Positions 50,650 through 61,700 of a stretch of DNA of 64,000 nucleotides are shown here, piece by piece. The DNA is taken from the NCBI GenBank assembly GCA_920105625.2, contig OV050031.1:73417995-73481994 (forward strand), given 5' to 3'. The DNA comes from Clusia tigrina (lineage: Eukaryota; Arthropoda; Insecta; Diptera; Clusiidae). The number at the start of each line of letters is the position of its first letter. Within the stretch, counting starts at the first letter, position 1. The notes under the pieces were generated by a model. The model did not search any database and was not told where the DNA came from. It worked only from the letters and a program-made list of their open reading frames with translations. The translations under genes were made by a program, and so were the position numbers.

Positions 50650-53600
50650 AGCAGACCACCCAGTCGACAGCGACAGCGACTGGGACGCCTACATAGACGA
50701 TGACAGTGGCTGCGACGCCGACTGAGACGCCGACAGAGGCAGATAGGAGTAGATATAGGAATAGAGAAGGCAGTAGACCTCCCCAATCGACAGGGGTTAG
50801 CGACTGAGATGCCTACAGAGACGCTCGCAGATGAGGCGACGCCGACTGAGACGCCAACTGAGGCAGATAGGCATAGAATAGGCAGCAGACCCCCCAATCG
50901 ACAGCGGCAACGACTGAGACTCCTACAGAGACGCTGACAGAGGCTGCGACGCCGACTGAGGCAGATAGGCGTAGATATAGGCATAGAGAAGGCAGCAGAC
51001 CACCCAGTCGACAGCGACAGCGACTGGGACGCCTACATAGACGATGACAGTGGCTGCGACGCTGACTGAGACGCCGACTAAGGCAGATAGGGGTAGATAT
51101 AGGCGTAGAGAAGGCAGCAGACCTCCCCAGTCGGCAGCGACTGAGACGAATACAGAGACGCTGACAGAGGCTGCGACGCTGACTGAGACGCCGACTGAGG
51201 CAGATATACATAGAGAAGGCAGCAGACCCCCCAATCGACAGCGGCAACGACTGAGACTCCTACAGAGACGCTGACAGAGGCTGCGACGCCGACTGAGACG
51301 CCGACTGAGGCAGATAGGGGTAGATATAGGCATAGAGAATTCAGCAGACCACCCAGTCGACAGCAGCAGCGACTGGGACGCCTACATAGACGCTGACAGA
51401 GGCTGCGACGCCGACTGAGATGCCGACTGAGGCAGATGGGGGTAGATATAGCCATAGAGAAGGCAGCACACCCCCCAATCGACCGCGGCAGCAACTGAGA
51501 TGCCTACAGAGACGCTGGCGGATGCAGCGACGCCGACTGAGACGCCAACTGAGGCAGATAGGGGTAGATATAGGCATAGAGAAGGCAGCAGACCTCCCCA
51601 ATCGACAGCGGCAGCGACTGAGACGCCTACAGAGACGCTGATAGAGGCTGCGACGCCGACTGAGACACCGACTAAAGCAGATATGGGTAGATATTGGCTT
51701 AGAAAAGGCAGCAGATCCCCCAATAAACATCGGCAGCGACTGAGACGCCTATAGAGACGCTGATAGAAGCTGCGACGCCGACTGAGACACCGACTGAGGC
51801 AGATAGGGGCAGATATAGGCATAGAGAAGGCAGCAGACCCCCAATCGACAGCAGCAGCGACTGAGACGCATACAGAGACGCTGACAGAGGCTGCGAAGCC
51901 GAGTGAGACGCCGACTGAGGCAGATAAGGGTAAATATAGGCATAGAGAAGGCAGCAGACCCCCCAATCGACAGCGGCAACGATTGAAACGCCTACTGAGA
52001 CGCTGGCAGAGGCTGCGACGCCGACTGAGACGCAGACTGAGGCAGATAGGGAAAGATATAGGCATAGAGAAGGCAGCAGACCCCCCAATCGGTGGCGGCA
52101 ACGACTGAGACACCTACAGAGACGCTGACAGAGGCTGCGACGCCGACTGAGGCAGATAGGTGTAGATCTAGGCGTAGAGAAGGCAGCAGACCCCCCAATC
52201 GACAGCGGCAGCGACTGAGAAGCCTACAGAGTTGCTGACAAAGGTTGCGACGCCGACTGAGACAGATAGGTGTAGATCTAGGCGTAGAGAAGGCAGCAGA
52301 CTCCCCAATGGAGAGCGGCCGCGACTGAGACGTATACAGAGACGCTGATAGAGGCTGCGACGCCGACTGAGACACCGACTGAGGCAGATAGGGGCAGATA
52401 TAGGCATAGAGAAGGCAGCAGACCCCCAATCGACAGCGGCAGCGACTGAGACACCTACAGAAACGCTGACAGAGGCTGCGACGCCGACTGAGGCAGCTAG
52501 GGGTAGATGTAGTCATAGAGAAGGCAGCAGACCCCCCAATCGACAGCGGCAGCGACTGCAACGCCTACAGAGACGCTGACAGAGGCTGCGACGCCGACTG
52601 AGACACAGACTTAGGCAGATAGGGAAAGATATAGGCATAGAGAAAAAGCAGCAGACCCCCCAATCGGTGGCGGCAACGACTGAGACACCTACAGAGACGC
52701 TGACAGAGGCTGCGACGCCGACTGAGGCAGATAGGTGTAGATCTAGGCGTAGAGAAGGCAGCAGACCCCCCAATCGACAGCGGCAGCGACTGAGAAGCCT
52801 ACAGAGACGCTGACAAAGGCTGCGACGCCGACTGAGACAGATAGGTGTAGATATAGGCGTAGAGAAGGCAGCAGACTCCCCAATGGAGAGCGGCAGCGAC
52901 TAAGACGTATACAGAGACGCTGATAGAGGCTGCGATGCCGACTGAGACACCGACTGAGGCAGATAGGGGCAGATATAGGCATAGAGAAGGCAGCAGAGCC
53001 CCAATCGACAGCGGCAGCGACTGAGACACCTACAGAAACGCTGACAGAGGCTGCGACGCCGACTGAAGCAGATAGGGGTAGACATAGGCACAGAGAAGGC
53101 AGCAGACACCCCAATCGACAGCGGCAGCGACTGAGACGGCTACAGAGATGCTGACAGAGGCTGCGACGCCGGCTGAGGCAGCTAGGGGTAGATGTAGTGA
53201 TAGAGAAGGCAGCAGACCCCCCAATCGACAGCGGCAGCGACTGAGAAGCCTCCAGATACGCTGACAAAGGCTGCGACGCCGACTGAGACAGATAAGTGTA
53301 GATCTAGGCGTAGAGAAGGCAGCAGACTCCCCAATGGAGAGCGGCAGCGACTGAGACGTATACAGAGACGCTGATAGAGGCTGCGACGCCGACTGAGACA
53401 CCGACTGAGGCAGATAGGGGCAGATATAGGCATAGAGAAGGCAGTAGACCCCAAATCGACAGCGGCAGCGACTGAGACACCTACAGAAACGCTGACAGAG
53501 GCTGCGACGCCGACTGAGGCAGATAGGGGTAGATATAGGCACAGAGAAGGCAGCAGGCACCCCAATCGACAGCGGCAGCGACTGAGACGCCTACAGAGAT

Positions 53601-54345
53601 GCTGACAGAGGCTGCGACGCCGACTGAGGCAGCTAGGGGTAGATATAGGCACAGAGAAGGTAGCAGACACCCCAATCGACAGCGGCAGCGACTGAGACGC
53701 CTACAGAGATGCTGACAGATGCTGCGACGCCGACTGAGACGCAGACTGAGGCAGATAGGGAAAGATATAGGCATAGAGAAGGCAGCAGACCCCCCAATCG
53801 GCGGCGGCAACGACTGAGACTCCTACAGAGATGCTGACAGAAGCTGCGACGCCGACTGAGGCAGATAGGAGTAGATATAGGCAAAGAGAAGGCAGCAGAC
53901 CCCCCAATCGACAGCGGCAACGACTGAAACGCCTACAGAGTCGCTGACAGAGGCTGCGACGCCGACTGAGACGCAGAGTGAGGCAGATAGGGAAAGATAT
54001 AGGCATAGAGAAGGCAGCAGACCCCCCAATCGGCGGCGGCAACGACTGAGACTCCTACAGAGACGCTGACAGAGGCTGCGACGCCGACTGAGGCAGATAG
54101 GGGTAGATATAGGCATAGAGAAGGCAGCAGACCCGCCAATCGACAGCGGCAGCGACTGAGATACCTACAGAGACGCTGACAGAGGCTGCGACGCCGAATG
54201 AGACGCCGACTGAGGCAGATAGTGGTAAATATAGGCATAGAGAAGCCAGCAGACCCCCCAATCGGCGGCGCCAACGACTGTGACTCCAACAGAGACGCTG
54301 ACAGAGGCTACGACGCCGACTGAGACGCCGACTGAGGCAGATAGG
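50650..54345. repeat. Right copy of the 5.8-kb-offset duplication
   Basis: Partner of 44830-49210, without the nested 685-bp duplication. Private changes include GGCCGCG for GGCAGCG near 52317, which creates the only GCGGCCGC I noticed in the window (52315-52322). The match ends near 54345, where the left copy has GGGGTGAATATAGG and this one GGGGTAGATATAGG. Confidence 0.85.
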
Positions 54346-55674
54346 GGTAGATATAGGCATAGAGAAGGCATCAGACCCCCCAATCGACAGCGGCAGCGAC
54401 TGAGACGCCTACAGAGATGCTGACAGAGGCTGCGATGCCGACTGAGGCAGCTAGGGGTAGATGTAGTCATAGAGAAGGCAGCAGACCCCCCAATCGACAG
54501 CGGCAGCGACTGAAACGCCTACAGAGACGCTGACAGAGGCTGCGACGCCGACTGAGACGCAGACTTAGGCAGATAGGGAAAGATATAGGCATAGAGAAGG
54601 CAGCAGACCCCCCAATCGGCGGCGGCAACGACTGAGACACCTACAGAGACGCTGACAGAGGCTGCGACGGCGACAGAGGCAGATAGGGGTAGATATAGGC
54701 ACAGAGAAGGCAGCAGACCCGCCAATCGACAGCGGCAGCGACTGAGATACCTACAGAGACGCTGACAGAGACTGCGACGCCGAATGAGACGCCGACTGAG
54801 GCAGATAGGCGTAGATCTAGGCGTAGAGAAGGCAGGAGACCCCCCAATCGACAGCGGCAGCGACTGAGATACCTACAGAGACGCTGACAGAGGCTGCGAC
54901 GCCGAATGAGACGCCGACTGAGGCAGATAGTGGTAAATATAGGCATAGAGAAGCCAGCAGACCCCCCAATCGGCGGCGCCAACGACTGTGACTCCAACAG
55001 AGACGCTGACAGAGGCTACGACGCCGACTGAGGCAGATAGGGGTGAATATAGGCATAGAGAAGGCAGCAGACCCCCAAATCGGCGGCGCAGCGACTGAGA
55101 CACCTACAAAAACGCTGGCAGAGGCTGCGACGTCGACTGAGGCAGATAGGGGTAGATATAGGCATAGAGAAGGCATCAGACCCCCCAATCGACAGCGGCA
55201 GCGACTGAGACGCCTACAGAGATGCTGACAGAGGCTGCGATGCCGACTGAGGCAGCTAGGGGTAGATGTAGTCATAGAGAAGGCAGCAGACCCCCCAATC
55301 GACAGCGGCAGCGACTGAAACGCCTACAGAGACGCTGACAGAGGCTGCGACGCCGACTGAGACGCAGACTTAGGCATATAGGGAAAGATATAGGCATACA
55401 GAAGGCAGCAGACCCCCCAATCGGCGGCGGCAACGACTGAGACACCTACAGAGACGCTGACAGACGCTGCGACGCCGACAGAGGCAGATAGGGGTAGATA
55501 TAGGCACAGAGAAGGCAGCAGACCCGCCAATCGACAGCGGCAGCGACTGAGATAGCTACAGAGACGCTGACAGAGACTGCGACGCCGAATGAGACGCCGA
55601 CTGAGGCAGACAGGCGTAGATCTAGGCGTACAGAAGGCAGGAGACCCCCCAATCGACAGCGGCAGCGACTGAGA
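54330..55674. repeat. Tandem duplication with 805-bp period
   Basis: GGCATCAGACC lies at 54367 and 55172. About 540 bp (54330-54869 and 55135-55674) is shared, including GACGCAGACTTAGGCA and GGCGTAGATCTAGGCGTA. Between the copies (54870-55134) lie units with GGGGTGAATATAGG and CAAATCGGCGGCGCAGCG, also found at about 26.3, 32.0, 39.9 and 49.2 kb. Confidence 0.87.
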
Positions 55675-55739
55675 CGCCTACAGAGACGCTGACAGAGGCT
55701 GCGCCGCTGACTGAGACGCCGACTGAAGCAGATAGGCCT

Positions 55740-58700
55740 AGAGAAGGCAGCAGACCCCCCAATCGACAGCGGCAACGACTGAGAGTCCTACAGAGAGGCT
55801 GACAGAGGCTGCGACGCCGACTGAGACACCGACTGAGGCAGATAGTTGTAGATATAGGTATAGAGAAGGCAGCAGACCACCCAGTCGACAGCGGCAGCGA
55901 CTGGGACGCCTACATAGACGCTGACAGATGCGGCGAAGCCGACTGAGACGCCAACTGAGGCAGATAAGGGTAAATATAGGCATATAGAAGGCAGCAGACC
56001 CCCCAATCGACAGCGGCAACGATTGAAACGCCTACTGAGACGCTGACAGAGGCTGCGACGCCGACTGAGACGCAGACTGAGGCAGATAGGGAAAGATATA
56101 GGCATAGAGAAGGCAGCAGACCCCCCAATCTTCGGCGGCAACGACTAAGACTCCTAAAGAGACGCTGACAGAGGGTGCGACGCCGACTGCGGCAGATAGG
56201 TGTAGATCTAGGCGTAGAGAAGGCAGCAGACCCCCCAATCGACAGCGGCAGCGACTGAGAAGCCTACAGAGACGCTGACAAAGGCTGCTACGCCGACTGA
56301 GACAGATAGGTGTAAATCTAGGCGTAGAGAAGGCAGCAGACTCCCCAATGGAGAGCGGCAGCGACTGAGACATATACAGAGACGCTGATAGGGGCTGCGA
56401 CGCCGACTGAGACACCGACTGAGGCAGATAGGGGCAGATATAAGCATAGAGAAGGCAGCAGTCCCCAATCAACAGCGGCAGCGACTGAGACGCCTACAGA
56501 GACGCTGACAGAGGCTGCGCCGCTGACTGAGACGCCGACTGAAGCAGATAGGCATAGAGAAGGCAGCAGACCCCCCAATCGACAGCGGAAACGACTGAGA
56601 GTCCTACAGAGAGGCTGACAGAGGCTGCGACGCCGACTGAGACACCGACTGAGGCAGATAGTTGTAGATATAGGTATAGAGAAGGCAGCAGACCACCCAG
56701 TCGACAGCGGCAGCGACTGGGACGCCTACATAGACGCTGACAGAGGCTGCGACGCCGACTGAGACGCCAACTGATTCAGATGGGGGTAGATATAGGCATA
56801 AAGACGGCAGCACACCCCCCAATCGACAGCGGCAGCGACTGAGATGCCTACAGAGGCGCTGGCAAATGCGGCGACGCCGACTGAGACGCCAACTGAGGCA
56901 GATAGGGGTAGATATAGGCATAGAGAAGGCAGCAGACCTCCCCAATCGACAGCGGCAGCCACTGAGACGCCTACAGAGACGTTGATAGAGGCTGCGACGC
57001 CGACTGAGACACCGACTAAAGCAGATAGGGAAAGATATTGGTTTAGAAAAGGCAGCAGACCCCCCAATCGACATCGGCAGCGAATGAGACGCCTACAGAT
57101 ACGCTGATAGAGGCTGCGGAGCCGACTGAGGCAGATAGGGGTACATATAGGCATAGAGAAGGCAGCAGACCCCCCACTCGACACCGGCTGCGACTGAGAC
57201 GCATACAGAGACGCTGATAGAGGCTGCGAAGCCGACTGAGACGCCGACTGAGACAGATAGGGGTAGATATAGGCACAGAGAAGGCAGCAGACCCCCCCAA
57301 ACGACAGCGGCAGCGACTGAGAAGCCTACAGAGACGCTGACAGAGGCTGCGAAGCCGACTGAGACGCCGACTGAGGCAGATAGGTGTAGATCTAGGCGTA
57401 GAGAAGGCAGCAGACTCCCCAATGGACAGCGGCAGCGACTGAGACGCATACAGAGACGCTGATAGAGGCTGCGACGCCGACTGAGACACCGACTGAGGCA
57501 GATAGGGGTAGATATAGGCATAGAGAAAGCAGCAGACCCCCAATCGGCGGCGGCAGCGACTGAGACACCTACAGAGACGCTGACAGAGGCTGCGACGCCG
57601 ACTGAAGCAGATAGGTGTAGATCTAGGCGTAGAGAAGGCAGCAGACCACCCAATCGACAGCGCAGGCGACTGAGACGCCTACAGAGACGCTGACAGAGGC
57701 TGCGACGCCGACTGAGACGCAGACTGAGGCAGATAGGGGTAGATATAGGCATAGAGAAGGCAGCAGACCCCCCAATCGACAGCGGGAGCGACTGAGACGC
57801 ATACAGAGCCGCTGACAGAGGCTGCGAAGCCGACTGAGACGCCGACTAAGGCAGATAGGGGTAGATATAGGCATAGAGAAGGCAGCAGACCCCCCAATCG
57901 GCGGGGCAGCGACTGAGACGCCGAATGAGACGCCGACTGAGGCAGGTAGGTGTAGATCTAGGCGTAGAGAAGGCAGGAGACCCCCCAATCGACAGCGGCA
58001 GCGACTGAGACGCCTACAGAGACGCTGACAGAGGCTGCGCCGCTGACTGAGACGCCGACTGAAGCAGATAGGCATAGAGAAGGCAGCAGACCCCCCAAGC
58101 GACAGCGGCAACGACTGAGAGTCCTACAGAGACGCTGACAGAGGCTGCGACGCCGACTGAGACACCGACTGAGGCAGATAGTTGTATATATAGGTATAGA
58201 GAAGGCAGCAGACCACCCAGTCGACAGCGGCACTGACTAGGACGCCTACATAGACGCTGACAGAGGCTGAGACACCGACTGAGACGCCGACTGAGGCAGA
58301 TGGGGGTAGATATAGGCATAAACACGGCAGCACAACCCCCAATCGACAGCGGCAGCGACTGAGATGCCTACAGAGACACTGGCAGATGCGGCGACGCCAA
58401 CTGAGACGCCAACTGAGGCAGATAGGGGTAGATATAGGCATAGAGAAGGCAGCAGACCTCCCCAATCGACAGCGGCAGCCACTGAGATGCCTACAGAGAC
58501 GTTGATAGAGGCTGCGACGCCGACTGAGACACCGACTAAAGCAGATAGGGGAAGATATTGGCTTAGAAAATGCAGCAGACCCCCCCAATCGACATCGGCA
58601 GCGAATGAGACGCCTACAGAGACGCTGATAGAGGCTGCGGAGCCGACTGAGGCAGATAGGGGCAGATATAGGCATAGAGAAGGCAGCAGACCCCCAATCG

Positions 58701-61700
58701 ACAGCGGCAGCGACTGAGACACCTACAGAAACGCTGACAGAGGCTGCGACGCCGACTGAGGCAGATAGGGGTAGATATAGGCATAGAGAAGGCAGCAGAC
58801 CCCCAATCGCAAGCGGCAGCGACTGAGATGCCGACAGAGACGCTGGCAGATGCGGCGACGCTGACTGAGACACCGACTGAAGCAGATAGGCATAGAGAAG
58901 GCAGCAGACCCCCATCGACAGCGGCAACGACTGAGACTCCTACAGAGACGCTGATAGAGGCTGCGACGCCGACTGAGACTCCGACTGAGGCAGATAGGTG
59001 TAGATATAGGCATAGAGAAGGCAGCAGACCACCCAGTCGACAGATGCAGCGACTGGGACGCCTACATAGACGCTGACAGAGGCTGCGACGCCGACTGAGA
59101 CGCCGACTGAGGCAGATGTGGGTAGATATAGGCATAGAGAAGGCAGCACACCCCCCAAATCGACAGCGGCAGCGACTGAGATGCCTACAGAGACGCTGGC
59201 AGATGCGGCGACGCCGACTGAGACGCCAACTGAGGCAGATAGAGGTAGATATAGGCATAGAGAAGGCAGCAGACCTCCCCAATCGACAGCGGCAGCGACT
59301 GAGACGCTAACAGAGACGATGATAGAGGCTGCGACGCCGACTGAGACACCGACTAAAGCAAATAGGGGTAGATATTGGCTTAGAAAATGCAGCAGACCCC
59401 CAATCGACAGCGGCAGCGCCTGAGACACTTACAGAAACGCTGACAGAGGCTGCGACGTCGAATGAGGCAGATAGGGGTAGATATAGGCATAGAGAAGGCA
59501 GCAGACCCCCCCACTCGACACCGGCAGCGACTGAGACGCATACAGAGACGCTGACAGAGGCTGCGAAGCCGAGGGAGACGCCGACTGAGGCAGATAGGTG
59601 TAGATCTAGGCGTAGAGAAGGCAGCAGACCCCCCAATCGAAAAGCGGAGCGACTGAGAAATCCTACAGAGATGCCGATAGAGGCTGCGAGACCCGACTGA
59701 GACACCGACTGAGGCAGATAGGGGCAGATATAGGCATAGAGAAGGCAGCAGACCTCCAATCGACAGCGGCAGCGACTGAGACACCTGCAGAAACGCTGAC
59801 AGAGGCTGCGACGCTGACTGAGGCAGATAGGGTTAGATATAGGCATAGAGATGGCAAGAGACCCCCAATCGACAGCGGCAGCGACTGAGACGCCTACAGA
59901 GACGCTGACAGATGCTGCGACGCCGACTGAGACGCAGACTGAGGCAGATAGGGAAAGATATAGGCATAGAGAAGGCAGCAGACCCCCCAATCGACAGCGG
60001 CAACGACTGGGACGCCTACATAGACGCTGACAGATGCGGCGAAGCCGACTGAGATGCCAACTGAGGCAGATAAGGGTAAATATAGGCATAGAGAAGGCAG
60101 CAGACCCCCCAATCGACAGCGGCAACGATTGAAACGCCTACTGAGACGCTGACAGAGGCTGCGACGCCGACTGAGACGCAGACTGAGGCAGATAGGGAAA
60201 GATATAGGCATAGAGAAGGCAGCAGACCCCCCAATCGGCGGCGGCAACGACTAAGACTCCTAAAGAGACGCTGACAGAGGGTGCGACGCCGACTGCGGCA
60301 GATAGGTGTAGATCTAGGCGTAGAGAAGGCAGCAGACCCCCCAATCGACAGCGGCAGCGACTGAGAAGCCTACAGAGACGCTGACAAAGGCTGCTACGCC
60401 GACTGAGACAGATAGGTGTAAATCTAGGCGTAGAGAAGGCAGCAGACTCCCCAATGGAGAGCGGCAGCGACTGAGACATATACAGAGACGCTGATAGAGG
60501 CTGCGACGCCGACTGAGACACCGACTGAGGCAGATAGGGGCAGATATAAGCATAGAGAAGGCAGCAGACCCCAATCAACAGCGGCAGCGACTGAGACACC
60601 TACAGAAACGCTGACAGAGGCTTCGACGCCGACTGAGGCAGATAGGGGTAGATATAGGCACAGAGAAGGCAGCAGACACCCCAATCGACAGCGGCAGCGA
60701 CTGAGACGCCTACAGAGATGGTGACAGAGGCTGCGACGCCGAATGAGACGCCGACTGAGGCAGATAGGTGTAGATCTAGGCGTAGAGAAGGCAGGAGACC
60801 CCCCAATCGACAGCGGCAGCGACTGAGACGCCTACAGAGACGCTGACAGAGGCTGCGCCGCTGACTGAGACGCCGACTGAAGCAGATAGGCATAGAGAAG
60901 GCAGCAGACCCCCCAAGCGACAGCGGCAACGACTGAGAGTCCTACAGAGACGCTGACAGAGGCTGCGACGCCGACTGAGACACCGACTGAGGCAGATAGT
61001 TGTATATATAGGTATAGAGAAGGCAGCAGACCACCCAGTCGACAGCGGCACTGACTAGGACGCCTACATAGACGCTGACAGAGGCTGCGACACAAACTGA
61101 GACGCCGACTGAGGCAGATGGGGGTAGATATAGGCATAAAGACGGCAGCACAACCCTCAATCGACAGCGGCAGCGACTGAGATGCCTACAGAGACGCTGG
61201 CAGATGCGGCGACGCCGACTGAGACGCCAACTGAGGCAGATAGGGGTAGATATAGGCATAGAGAAGGCAGCAGACCTCCCCAATCGACAACGGCAGCCAC
61301 TGAGATGCCTACAGAGACGTTGATAGAGGCTGCGACGCCGACTGAGACACCGACTAAAGCAGATAGGGGAAGATATTGGCTTAGAAAATGCAGCAGACCC
61401 CCCAATCGACATCGGCAGCGAATGAGACGCCTACAGAGACGCTGATAGAGGCTGCGGAGCCGACTGAGGCAGATAGGGGCAGATATAGGCATAGAGAAGG
61501 CAGCAGACCCCCAATCGACAGCGGCAGCGACTGAGACACCTACAGAAACGCTGACAGAGGCTGCGACGCCGACTGAGGCAGATAGGGGTAGATATAGGCA
61601 TAGAGAAGGCAGCAGACCCCCAATCGCAAGCGGCAGCGACTGAGATGCCGACAGAGACGCTGGCAGATGCGGCGACGCCGACTGAGACGCCGACTAAGGC

